A stretch of DNA of 6,938 nt from Acidobacteriaceae bacterium (GTDB taxonomy: Bacteria > Acidobacteriota > Terriglobia > Terriglobales > Acidobacteriaceae), in the NCBI GenBank assembly GCA_030044455.1, contig JASHVU010000251.1:1-6938 (forward strand). The letters run 5' to 3'. A program made the translations under genes and the position numbers. Below are positions 1 through 6,241 of this stretch, piece by piece (within the stretch, counting starts at the first letter, position 1; every line of letters starts with the position of its first letter). The notes beneath the pieces are model-generated. The model made no database searches and had not been told where the DNA came from. It worked only from the letters and a program-made list of their open reading frames with translations.

Positions 1-533
1 AGCGTAAGCGATTGCGTGTTACTGAGATGCAGGCTGAGGGCCGCGAAATGGTCCGCTCCGATCATTACCAGATGAACGGCCAGATAAGCGATCATCAGTC
101 TGGGGAAGCTTTTCTTTCTGGTGTAGAAGAGGACATTCAATGCGATCAGCGCGAACAGAAAAATCGTGTTCGTCGCAGCTTCAAACAGGATGAGCGCAGC
201 CAATCCCTGATGGGTGCTCATGGCCTGCTGGTATTTCGATTTGTAGAGGACATTAAGGTCGACGAAAATCGAGTAGATCGAAAAGAACGGCGCGAGGGCA
301 AGGTTAATCGCCACCAGGATGAGCCAACCGCCGATACCTGTAAGGCTGTCATCGACCCGGTAAGCGGCTTCGCTCGCGGCCTGCACCTCGGCGGGCGATG
401 GCAGCGGCTGCGAAGGCGGATTGGCCGCGGACTCCGGCGCCGGCGCAGGCTGCCCAACCGGCGCGCCGCAGCGGGCGCATTGCGAAGCGCCTTCAGACAA
501 TTCGTTTGCGCAAACGGTACAGAGACTGGCCAT
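1..533 (-). CDS. Zinc-ribbon DUF2569 membrane protein, partial (3' end beyond the left edge)
   Basis: The reverse strand reads open from an ATG at 533 to the window edge (177 complete codons, no stop), so the C-terminus is missing. Residues 5-22 form a compact zinc ribbon, C5-x2-C8 and C19-x2-C22, followed by a Pro/Ala-rich linker (about 25-60). At residues 66-74 comes GIGGWLILV, the hallmark start of DUF2569 membrane proteins. Three hydrophobic segments follow at roughly 66-90, 110-137 and 144-168, with a positively charged RKK turn at 139-141. It is therefore probably an inner-membrane protein with a cytosolic zinc-binding head. The molecular function of DUF2569 proteins is not known to me. 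The start is supported by the complete zinc ribbon immediately after it; the ribosome binding site is weak. The next gene upstream on the same strand ends at 709, leaving 175 bp that hold a nested inverted repeat, so co-transcription is uncertain. Confidence 0.85.
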   Translation of the reverse strand, partial: MASLCTVCANELSEGASQCARCGAPVGQPAPAPESAANPPSQPLPSPAEVQAASEAAYRVDDSLTGIGGWLILVAINLALAPFFSIYSIFVDLNVLYKSKYQQAMSTHQGLAALILFEAATNTIFLFALIALNVLFYTRKKSFPRLMIAYLAVHLVMIGADHFAALSLHLSNTQSLT

Positions 534-602
534 GCTTGATTCCGGAGGTTCGCTGAATCATCCCTGAAAGGCTGCGGCTTGTCAAACTATCGTCGATACA
601 AC

Positions 603-712
603 CTAGGTTTCTGACCGCTTGTTTATGTACCAACGTGGCTGCCCCATCCTTGCGGCGTAGTTGTCTTTGCCGCAAGGGTGGGAAGCACAAAATCAAGCGG
701 TCAGGGTTCTAG
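603..712. repeat. Nested inverted repeat (palindromic intergenic element A)
   Basis: Two inverted repeats sit one inside the other. The inner one is a 14-bp stem (643-656 with 669-682, one G:T pair) around a 12-nt loop. The outer one is a perfect 11-bp pair, CTGACCGCTTG at 611-621 and its reverse complement at 694-704. The outer arms extend imperfectly to CTAG at 603-606 and 709-712 (15 of 19 positions match). The right arm overlaps the TAG stop of the oxidoreductase gene at 709-711. The inner element has borders TGCCCCAT (640-647) and GTGGGAAGCAC (678-688), which match those of the palindrome after clpX at 6138-6173. It lies just 3' of the oxidoreductase and 5' of the DUF2569 gene on the minus strand, so it could end transcription or stabilise the mRNA 3' end. 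There is no clear T-tract. No target-site duplication is evident. Confidence 0.7.
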
Positions 713-1833
713 TTGCCCGAAAGCCTCACGCTTCTTCCCGTCCGCGCCGATTCGCGCGCGGCGTCCAGAATCTGCATCACGACGATATTGGTGTCGAGCG
801 AGCTCGGGTCGCCCTGGTCTTGAATGCTGCCGTGCAGCACGGCGGCCAGGTAACTGAGTGAGTCGCGTTCGTTCCCGTTGAGCGAAGGTGCAGTGATGGT
901 GCTTTCGTCGCGCTCGTTCTGGAGGCGCAGGCGCAGCTTGTCGGCGCCGACCGTAATCGCATAGCCCGTGGATCCGTAAACTTCCATGTCTTTGCGGCCG
1001 AAGGGCCAGTTCCACGAAGCCTGGATCACGGCCTGCGTGTGCGGATACTTGAGCACGATGGTCGCGTCGTCGTCTACGCGCGAATACTCATATGGCTTGT
1101 CCTGATTAGTCACAGCAGTCACCGTGAGCGGTGCTTGGCCGTGCATCAGCCAGGTCATCAGGTCGGCGCCGTAGCAGCCAAAGTCGTAGAGCGCGCCAGC
1201 GCCGTTCTGAGCGGGATCGGTCAGAAAATTCAGAAACTCGGGCGGTACGCCGATCTCCTTCGGTCCCTGGTGGCCGTCGTTGATCAAGACGCGGCGCAGG
1301 TCGCCGAGCTGGCCGCGGCTGAGCTCGTCGTATGCGGCGCGGTTGCTCGCGTACCAGGTCGTCTCGTAGTTCACCAGCACGTGGACGTGGTGATAGTTTG
1401 CGATCTCGCGGATGGCGAGTGCGTCCTGGTAAGAGATGGTGAGCGGCTTCTCCACCATCGAAGAGACGCCGTACTGCGCGGCGATGCCGATGGCGTTGCG
1501 GTGCTCACTGATTGACGTATAGACCAGCACCGCGTCGGGCCTCACGCGTTCGATCATGTTGGCTTCGCTCTTGTAGAAGAGCTTTTCGTCAAGGTGGTAT
1601 TTCTGCTGGTATTTGGCGATCAGCGACGAGTCGGCGTCGGCGATGCCCACCAGCTCAACGTCGCGGTGCGAGGACAGCGCTCCCAGGAAGCCCTCGACGT
1701 GGCCGTGTTCCAGGCCGACGATGGCAACGCGAAGCAGGTGCGGCTGATCCTGCGCGGCCAGGGCGCAGGTTGAGGCAAGAAAGGTGGCTGCGATCAAAAG
1801 GAGATACGAAAGACGCGATCGGAAGATAACCAT
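709..1833 (-). CDS. Exported Gfo/Idh/MocA family oxidoreductase
   Basis: The protein (374 aa from the ATG at 1833) begins with a Sec-type signal peptide: Arg5 and Arg7, a hydrophobic stretch at about 9-22, and a likely cleavage after ALA at 24-26. A Rossmann NAD(P)-binding domain follows, with VAIVG at 36-40 and GLEHGH at 40-45 in place of the usual GxGxxG, then ELVGIADAD at 60-68. The family motif EKP is at 128-130. The substrate domain has ALYDFGCYGAD at 214-224, where Tyr221 occupies the position usually held by the catalytic His. Family members are sugar or inositol dehydrogenases and related enzymes; Zymomonas glucose-fructose oxidoreductase is a periplasmic example that keeps its NADP bound and also uses Tyr here. 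The substrate cannot be told from sequence. An ATG at 1839 would add Met-Pro but has no spacing to the Shine-Dalgarno sequence. The stop is TAG at 709-711. Confidence 0.9.
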   Translation of the reverse strand: MVIFRSRLSYLLLIAATFLASTCALAAQDQPHLLRVAIVGLEHGHVEGFLGALSSHRDVELVGIADADSSLIAKYQQKYHLDEKLFYKSEANMIERVRPDAVLVYTSISEHRNAIGIAAQYGVSSMVEKPLTISYQDALAIREIANYHHVHVLVNYETTWYASNRAAYDELSRGQLGDLRRVLINDGHQGPKEIGVPPEFLNFLTDPAQNGAGALYDFGCYGADLMTWLMHGQAPLTVTAVTNQDKPYEYSRVDDDATIVLKYPHTQAVIQASWNWPFGRKDMEVYGSTGYAITVGADKLRLRLQNERDESTITAPSLNGNERDSLSYLAAVLHGSIQDQGDPSSLDTNIVVMQILDAARESARTGRSVRLSGN

Positions 1834-1839
1834 TGGCAT

Positions 1840-1844
1840 TCCTT
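1840..1844 (-). promoter_or_regulatory. Ribosome binding site that decides the oxidoreductase start
   Basis: On the minus strand AAGGA (1844-1840) abuts the ATG at 1839 with no spacer but stands 6 nt before the ATG at 1833. Six bases is a normal spacing, so initiation at 1833 is favoured. Confidence 0.6.
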
Positions 1845-1863
1845 GATTTCGACTGCGTTCCTG

Positions 1864-1869
1864 ATTCTA
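1864..1869 (-). promoter_or_regulatory. Possible -10 element of the oxidoreductase gene
   Basis: The minus strand reads TAGAAT at 1869-1864, five of six matches to TATAAT. Initiation would fall about 24 nt before the ATG at 1833. No good -35 hexamer is found 16-18 nt upstream. A short hairpin, GGAGC-ACC-GCTCC (1873-1885), lies directly beside it and could be an operator or chance. This is weak evidence. Confidence 0.25.
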
Positions 1870-1906
1870 TTCGGAGCACCGCTCCCTGGTCGCGGAGGCC
1901 GAGGGG

Positions 1907-1929
1907 TTTTCGTCCTGGGGACGTGAAAA
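1907..1929. promoter_or_regulatory. Imperfect palindrome in the divergent intergenic region
   Basis: TTTTCGTCC (1907-1915) and GGAC-GT-GAAAA (1919-1929) are inverted copies separated by TGG, with a 2-nt bulge. The palindrome lies between the divergent oxidoreductase and CPCC genes, where an operator could affect either one. No regulator gene is nearby, so its function is only inferred. Confidence 0.25.
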
Positions 1930-2016
1930 TCGCGCACCCTGGATCGTACCTGGGCATCGAAACGAGTGAGAGGTAGACGCTCATCAAAGTACGATGCGGC
2001 GCCGATAAGCAGATTG

Positions 2017-2334
2017 ATGTTCGCATTCATTCAACGCCGGCAAAGTAATCTGCTGTTCTCGCGGTTCCGTCAATCCAATGTGGTGACCGCTGAGAATCGC
2101 TTTCGTTGCCCATGCTGCGGATACAAGACGCTGCAAGTCCCCGCCGCGCTTGGCCTTTGCCCGGTTTGCTGGTGGGAGGACGACGGGCAGGATGATGAAG
2201 ATGCTGAAGAGGTTCGGCTCACGGTGAATGGGCAACTGAGCCTGCGCGAGGCGCGCAGCCACTTTGCCGAGTGCGGAGCGTCCCATCCCCGCTTTCTTCC
2301 CTACGTGCGCAAGCCACAGTTAACTGAACGGTAA
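2017..2334 (+). CDS. CPCC family cysteine-rich protein
   Basis: This small protein (105 aa from the ATG at 2017) carries the signature of the cysteine-rich CPCC family: RCPCCGY at 30-36, CPVCWWEDD at 48-56, an acidic run at 55-65, and NGQLSLREAR at 71-80 leading to HFAECGAS (82-89). The two cysteine knuckles (C31/C33/C34 and C48/C51) probably bind zinc. These small cytosolic proteins have no assigned function that I know of, and occur scattered across bacteria, often beside unrelated genes. The start is uncertain. An in-frame GTG at 1966 would add 17 residues, and GTG codons at 2080 and 2083 would begin just ahead of the conserved part; none has a clear Shine-Dalgarno sequence. The first 25 residues are basic and do not resemble the family, so a shorter form is possible. 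The stop is TAA at 2332-2334. Confidence 0.8.
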   Translation: MFAFIQRRQSNLLFSRFRQSNVVTAENRFRCPCCGYKTLQVPAALGLCPVCWWEDDGQDDEDAEEVRLTVNGQLSLREARSHFAECGASHPRFLPYVRKPQLTER

Positions 2335-2346
2335 ATGCCTCCGATT

Positions 2347-2370
2347 CCAGGTCCCACCGCCGGGGCCTGG
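2347..2370 (+). terminator. Hairpin after the CPCC gene, possible terminator
   Basis: CCAGGTCCC (2347-2355) pairs with GGGGCCTGG (2362-2370) around a 6-nt loop: nine pairs including one G:T. It begins 12 nt after the CPCC stop and precedes the tig promoter candidate. There is no T-tract after it, so it is not a classical intrinsic terminator. Confidence 0.35.
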
Positions 2371-2428
2371 CGTTGGTGCGAAGGTGTCTCTTGCGATCCC
2401 GCGCCGCCCTTTTGCACCTCTCCGCGGT

Positions 2429-2457
2429 TTGACCCGGTCGGCAATCCCACTTACCAT
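2429..2457 (+). promoter_or_regulatory. Sigma70-type promoter candidate for tig-clpP-clpX
   Basis: TTGACC (2429-2434, five of six matches to the -35 consensus) is followed after exactly 17 nt by TACCAT (2452-2457, four of six matches to the -10). Transcription would begin near 2464. That gives a leader of roughly 168 nt before the tig TTG start, containing a 7-bp inverted repeat (2504-2510 with 2549-2555). The rest of the stretch between the CPCC stop and tig shows no gene I can support. Confidence 0.45.
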
Positions 2458-2617
2458 CAAATGAGAGGTTTCCGCGGCCACAATGTGCTTGATCCGGCTC
2501 GAATGGCGGCACGCGGCGGCGGTTGAAATTGAACCTGAAAAGGGAGTGGCCGCCACATGCGGCCGGCCCGTGTCAGAATCCCGCCCCCTCTGGAACTCAA
2601 TGGCGCCATCCGCGCCT

Positions 2618-2623
2618 GGAAGG
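2618..2623 (+). promoter_or_regulatory. tig: Ribosome binding site that decides the tig start
   Basis: GGAAGG at 2618-2623 stands 8 nt before the TTG at 2632. No comparable site precedes the in-frame ATG at 2557, so translation of trigger factor most likely starts at the TTG. Confidence 0.65.
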
Positions 2624-2631
2624 CTAATACC

Positions 2632-4026
2632 TTGAGCAACACCGGCACCCTCGATAGCACCCCCAAACTCGAAAACACACCCCCGACAGATTCGCCCGAG
2701 ACGGCACACGACCATCATCACGAAGGCCACAATCACGACCACGAGCACTCCCATGGCCCTGTCCTGAATCCCGATTGCACCCGCGAGCTGGTAATCGATG
2801 TATCAGCCGAGGAAGTCGCCAAGGCCTTTTCGCGCGTGACTGCGAACTACCGCCGGCAAGCGCGGATTCCCGGCTTCCGCGCCGGCAAAGTGCCCGAGTC
2901 AATCATCCGCCGCAAATTTGCCGCCGAAATCCGCAAGGAAGTTATCGACAGCATGCTGCCCGAGCGGTTTAACCGCGGCATTGCCGAAATGAATGTGCGC
3001 CCGGTGGGCCAGCCACAGGTGGCGGAACTGACCCTGGAAGATGGCTCGCCTCTGCATGCGAAAGCGGTCTTTGAGGTATTGCCCGAGTTCTCGATCGAAG
3101 GTTACCAGGAAGTAAAGGTCGAGAGGCCTTCGGTTGAGGTGACCGAGGATGAGTTCGAGCACGAACTTGAGATGCTGCGCGACTCGCGGGCAACCATTGA
3201 GCCGGTGGAAGAGGATCGGCCGCTGGTGGATGGGGACTGGGCCGAGATCAGCTACAAGGGCCAGCTTGAAGGCGAGGCCGAGGCAGCTCCCCTGCTGGGC
3301 GAAAACTCGCTGGTTGAGATCGGCGGAAAAGAAACGGTGGCGGCGTTTTCTGACGCGCTGCGCGGGTCAAGAGCGGGCCAGGAACTGAAGGCCGAAGTGG
3401 TGTATCCTCCTGATTACTCTGAAGGTCGGCTGGCTGGCAAAACTGTAGCCTACGAAGTACAGGTCAAGGCTATCAAGAAACGGACCCTGCCCGATCTTGA
3501 CGACGATTTGGCCAAAGAACTTGGCTCCTACGAGAGCTATGAAGACCTCAAAAACCGGGTGCGCGAGTACTTGGCCAACCGCAAGCGCCGCAGCGTGGAA
3601 AACGAGACCAAGGACCGGCTTTATGCCGCTCTGAATGAGCGGTTCCAGTTCCCGGTGCCCGAGTCGCTCGTTCAGGAACAAATAGATACGAGACTGGAGC
3701 GGGGTTTGCGGGCGCTCGCCAACCAGGGCATGTCGCCGGACCAGATGCGCAAATTGGACTTTGAACGCCTGCGCGCAGCCCAGCGTTCGAGCGCCTTAGC
3801 CGAGACAAAAACGTCGATTCTGCTGGGAAGAATCGCTGTTACCGAGAAAGTAACGGTAACCGACGAGGAAGTGGACCACGAATTGCAGTTAGTTTCCTAT
3901 CAGTCGCGTGAACCGCTTGAGACCCTGAAGGCTCGTTTGACGCAGGACGGCGGGCTAGCTAGAATCCGGGAGCAATTGTTAAAGGAAAAAACGGCAACGC
4001 TGCTGTATGATCGTCTGCCGACTTAG
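2632..4026 (+). CDS. tig: Trigger factor, ribosome-associated chaperone
   Basis: Trigger factor binds the ribosomal exit tunnel and shields nascent chains. From the TTG at 2632 the protein has 464 residues, against about 430 in E. coli. Residues 1-45 are an extra tail with nine histidines between 26 and 41. The ribosome-binding domain follows (about 47-165) with the signature GFRAGKVP at 81-88. The FKBP-like peptidyl-prolyl isomerase domain (about 199-283) keeps GDWAEISYKG and LAGKTVAYEVQVKAI but lacks the usual IPGFE core, so isomerase activity may be weak. The C-terminal helical chaperone arms run from about 284 to 464. An in-frame ATG at 2557 would add 25 residues (MRPARVRIPPPL...) that do not look like trigger factor and lack a ribosome binding site. 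The gene starts the tig-clpP-clpX cluster, with 108 bp to clpP. Confidence 0.95.
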   Translation: MSNTGTLDSTPKLENTPPTDSPETAHDHHHEGHNHDHEHSHGPVLNPDCTRELVIDVSAEEVAKAFSRVTANYRRQARIPGFRAGKVPESIIRRKFAAEIRKEVIDSMLPERFNRGIAEMNVRPVGQPQVAELTLEDGSPLHAKAVFEVLPEFSIEGYQEVKVERPSVEVTEDEFEHELEMLRDSRATIEPVEEDRPLVDGDWAEISYKGQLEGEAEAAPLLGENSLVEIGGKETVAAFSDALRGSRAGQELKAEVVYPPDYSEGRLAGKTVAYEVQVKAIKKRTLPDLDDDLAKELGSYESYEDLKNRVREYLANRKRRSVENETKDRLYAALNERFQFPVPESLVQEQIDTRLERGLRALANQGMSPDQMRKLDFERLRAAQRSSALAETKTSILLGRIAVTEKVTVTDEEVDHELQLVSYQSREPLETLKARLTQDGGLARIREQLLKEKTATLLYDRLPT

Positions 4027-4093
4027 GTTCGTTCAGGGGCTCGGGTTCTAAGGATCGAGACTTGGTGAAAACGGCCGGCAAAGGGCACGAACA

Positions 4094-4128
4094 AAGCTGA
4101 AAGCTGAGGGCTGGAAGCTAGGAGTTGG
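4094..4128 (+). repeat. Heptanucleotide tandem repeat upstream of clpP
   Basis: Five consecutive 7-nt units read AAGCTGA, AAGCTGA, GGGCTGG, AAGCTAG and GAGTTGG, following RRGYTRR. The first two are identical and the last is the most degraded. The repeat fills the tail of the tig-clpP gap. Its last units supply TAGGAG (4119-4124), the likely Shine-Dalgarno sequence of clpP, 10 nt before the ATG. Confidence 0.55.
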
Positions 4129-4134
4129 CAATTC

Positions 4135-4725
4135 ATGGCATTGGTTCCCATGGTGGTTGAGCAGACGAGCCGGGGCGAGCGCGCCTACGACATCTACAGC
4201 CGTCTGCTGCGCGACAACATTATCTTTCTGGGTACTCCTATCGACGATCAGATTGCCAACCTGATTGTGGCGCAAATGCTGTTCCTGCAGGGAGAAGACC
4301 CGGAAAAGGACATTTCGCTGTACATCAACTCGCCGGGCGGTTCCATCACGGCGGGCCTGGCGATTTACGATACAATGCAGTTCATCAAGAACAACGTTGT
4401 TACGTACTGCATTGGCCAGGCTGCAAGCATGGGCGCATTTCTTCTGTTGGCTGGGACCAAAGGAAAGCGGTTTGCGTTGCCCAATTCGCGAATCCTGATT
4501 CATCAGCCTTCGATGGGCGGGCTGAGCGGTCAGGCGACGGACATCGACATTCATGCACGCGAGATTCTGCGCATCCGCGAAATTACGAACACGCTGATTG
4601 CCAAGCATACGGGCCAGCCGCTGGAACAGATTGAGCGCGACGTCGAGCGCGACTTCATCATGAACTCAGAGCAGGCCAAAGATTACGGGATCGTGGACGA
4701 AATCATCGACCGGCCGCGGACGTAA
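4135..4725 (+). CDS. clpP: ATP-dependent Clp protease proteolytic subunit ClpP
   Basis: ClpP is the serine peptidase that forms a double seven-membered ring and degrades proteins delivered by ClpX or other Clp ATPases in the cytosol. The 196-aa product matches the usual bacterial length. The full triad is present: Ser98 in GQAASMGAF, His123 in [10 protein letters not shown], and Asp173 in ERDVERDF. The oxyanion strand [18 protein letters not shown] is at 64-81. The N-terminus ([20 protein letters not shown]) is the standard short propeptide and axial-loop region, and conserved [19 protein letters not shown] supports the ATG at 4135. The Shine-Dalgarno sequence TAGGAG (4119-4124) has a slightly long 10-nt spacer and is part of a heptamer repeat. 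clpX follows after 98 bp on the same strand. A weak -10-like CATAAT (4752-4757) lies in that gap without a matching -35. Confidence 0.98.
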   Translation: MALVPMVVEQTSRGERAYDIYSRLLRDNIIFLGTPIDDQIANLIVAQMLFLQGEDPEKDISLYINSPGGSITAGLAIYDTMQFIKNNVVTYCIGQAASMGAFLLLAGTKGKRFALPNSRILIHQPSMGGLSGQATDIDIHAREILRIREITNTLIAKHTGQPLEQIERDVERDFIMNSEQAKDYGIVDEIIDRPRT

Positions 4726-4823
4726 ATTGCGGGCCGAGGCGGCGGAAGTTGCATAATAAAGCGCAAGCGGGGAATGATCAGGGCTCGAGCAAGACCGGAA
4801 GGACGATCGGGGGTATTTGAAAC

Positions 4824-6095
4824 ATGAAAACGCGTACGGGACCTGAAGAAGCGCTGCGGTGCTCGTTCTGCCACAAGTCGCAGGATGCCGTCGCCAAGCT
4901 GATCTCGTCGCCCAGTGACTATCCCCGGGCCTATATATGCGACGAGTGCGTGGCTGTCTGCAATTCGATTCTCGAGGACGACCGGGGCGAGGCCACCCCG
5001 GCCACGGTTGCCGGCCACCTGCCCAAGCCGCAGGAAGTGAAGAGTTTTCTCGACGACTTTGTCATCGGCCAGGACCAGACCAAGAAGAAGCTGGCGGTGG
5101 CTGTCTACAACCACTACAAGCGCGTGCAGATGAACCGCTTGCGCAACAACGACGTCGAGTTGTCGAAGTCGAATATCCTGCTGATCGGCCCCACCGGCTC
5201 AGGTAAAACTCTCCTTGCGCACACCCTGGCCAAGATGCTCGACGTGCCCTTCGCCATTGTGGATGCCACCACGCTTACTGAGGCCGGCTACGTGGGCGAA
5301 GACGTTGAGAACATCATCCTCAAGCTGCTGCAGGCCGCCGATGGCGACGTAAACCGCGCGCAGCAGGGCATCATCTACATCGACGAGATTGACAAGATCG
5401 GCCGCAAGGACGAGAACCCCTCCATCACCCGCGACGTGAGCGGTGAAGGAGTCCAGCAAGCGCTGCTCAAGATTCTCGAAGGCACAGTCGCCAATGTGCC
5501 ACCGCAGGGCGGGCGCAAGCATCCGCACCAGGAGTTCACCGCGGTCGACACCACCAACATTCTCTTCATCTGCGGTGGGGCCTTTGTGGGTCTCGAGCGC
5601 GTGGTTGGCCGGCGCGTCGGGAAAAAAGCGCTGGGCTTCAAGGCGGTGGATGCCGAGGCCGATGCAGCCACAACCCGCAGCCATCGCGATACCGAGTTGC
5701 TGCGCTTGACCGAGCCGCAGGACCTGATCAAGTACGGGCTGATCCCTGAATTTGTGGGCCGCCTGCCGGTCATGGGCATTCTCGACGAGCTGGATGAAGT
5801 AGCGCTGATCGAGATTCTGACCAAGCCGCGCAACGCAATTCTGAAACAATACCAGCGGCTCTTTGAATATGAGAATGTGCGCCTGCACTTTACGCAGGAG
5901 GCGGTGGTCGCCGTTGCCCGCGAAGCGCTGGCCCGCAAAGTGGGTGCGCGCGGATTGCGCATGATTCTCGAAGAGCTGATGCTCGACCTGATGTACCACC
6001 TGCCCAGCAACAAGCGGGCGCGCGACGTTGAGATCACCCGCGAGATGGTGGAACGCAGAGACCTGTCGCTGTGCCTGCTTGAGAAGGCCGGATAG
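4824..6095 (+). CDS. clpX: ATP-dependent Clp protease ATP-binding subunit ClpX
   Basis: ClpX is the hexameric AAA+ unfoldase that recognises substrates, pulls them through its pore and passes them to ClpP. The 423-aa product is full length. The N-terminal zinc-binding domain has C13-x2-C16 and C39-x2-C42, used for dimerisation and adaptor or substrate binding. The AAA+ core shows Walker A GPTGSGKT (122-129), the GYVGED pore loop (155-160), Walker B IIYIDEID (183-190), the RKH loop (231-233), sensor 1 around 245-254, and sensor 2 GARGLR (374-379). The ClpP-docking tripeptide is LGF at 270-272, a common variant of IGF, so pairing with the adjacent clpP is expected. The ATG at 4824 precedes the conserved zinc domain at the normal distance; the Shine-Dalgarno site is weak (GGGGG, 4809-4813). 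A perfect hairpin element lies 42 nt after the stop. A 324-codon open frame on the opposite strand is only a GC-rich shadow. Confidence 0.98.
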   Translation: MKTRTGPEEALRCSFCHKSQDAVAKLISSPSDYPRAYICDECVAVCNSILEDDRGEATPATVAGHLPKPQEVKSFLDDFVIGQDQTKKKLAVAVYNHYKRVQMNRLRNNDVELSKSNILLIGPTGSGKTLLAHTLAKMLDVPFAIVDATTLTEAGYVGEDVENIILKLLQAADGDVNRAQQGIIYIDEIDKIGRKDENPSITRDVSGEGVQQALLKILEGTVANVPPQGGRKHPHQEFTAVDTTNILFICGGAFVGLERVVGRRVGKKALGFKAVDAEADAATTRSHRDTELLRLTEPQDLIKYGLIPEFVGRLPVMGILDELDEVALIEILTKPRNAILKQYQRLFEYENVRLHFTQEAVVAVAREALARKVGARGLRMILEELMLDLMYHLPSNKRARDVEITREMVERRDLSLCLLEKAG

Positions 6096-6137
6096 CACGA
6101 ACCGCAGCCAACCCCCTCGATCAAGCACGAAAAAGGG

Positions 6138-6173
6138 TGCCCCATGTCTCGCTTCCGAGACATGGGAGCGCAC
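6138..6173. repeat. Palindromic intergenic element B, possible clpX terminator
   Basis: A perfect 11-bp stem, CCCATGTCTCG (6141-6151) with CGAGACATGGG (6156-6166), closes a CTTC tetraloop. GTGC (6137-6140) can pair with GCAC (6170-6173) across a 3-nt bulge. Its borders TGCCCCAT (6138-6145) and ATGGGAGCGCAC (6162-6173) match those of the element near 640-688, although the stems differ. The position 42 nt after clpX suits a transcription terminator or mRNA 3'-end stabiliser. No T-tract follows, and an A-rich run precedes it (6130-6134), so it could end transcription coming from the right. Confidence 0.7.
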
Positions 6174-6221
6174 GAACTCGAGCGCCCGTCACACCGAATT
6201 CCGCTTTTGCAATTTACTGAT

Positions 6222-6241
6222 GCATACGGCGCCGCATATGC
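6222..6241. promoter_or_regulatory. Palindrome at the start of the TIGR03435-like gene
   Basis: CGGCGCCG (6227-6234) is a perfect 8-bp palindrome flanked by GCATA (6222-6226) and its reverse complement TATGC (6237-6241), with a 2-nt offset. It overlaps the ATG at 6238. It could be a protein-binding site or fold over the translation start, but chance in GC-rich DNA is not excluded. Confidence 0.25.

Noticed and set aside
12..539. 175-codon plus-strand open frame
   Set aside because: It is antisense to the zinc-ribbon DUF2569 gene, which has recognisable motifs; the plus-strand product is Arg/Gln-rich and matches nothing.
1039..1829. Plus-strand open frames of 158 and 105 codons
   Set aside because: They lie opposite the oxidoreductase, have no recognisable domains, and overlap its conserved motifs.
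2335..2526. 63-codon frame whose ATG directly follows the CPCC stop
   Set aside because: It is Pro/Arg/Gly-rich with no domain and no ribosome binding site, and it overlaps the likely tig promoter and leader.
2557..2631. In-frame ATG extension of tig, and a possible tRNA remnant around GTCAGAATCCCGCCCCCTC
   Set aside because: No ribosome binding site precedes 2557. The encoded RIPPPL stretch recalls translated tRNA 3' ends, but there is no matching acceptor half, D arm or proper T arm, so no tRNA is called.
4727..4757. Possible internal promoter between clpP and clpX (TTGCGG ... CATAAT)
   Set aside because: The spacer is 19 nt and the -35 is poor; not strong enough to list as a feature.
5199..6173. 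324-codon minus-strand open frame opposite clpX
   Set aside because: clpX on the plus strand is unmistakable; long antisense frames are expected in GC-rich genes.
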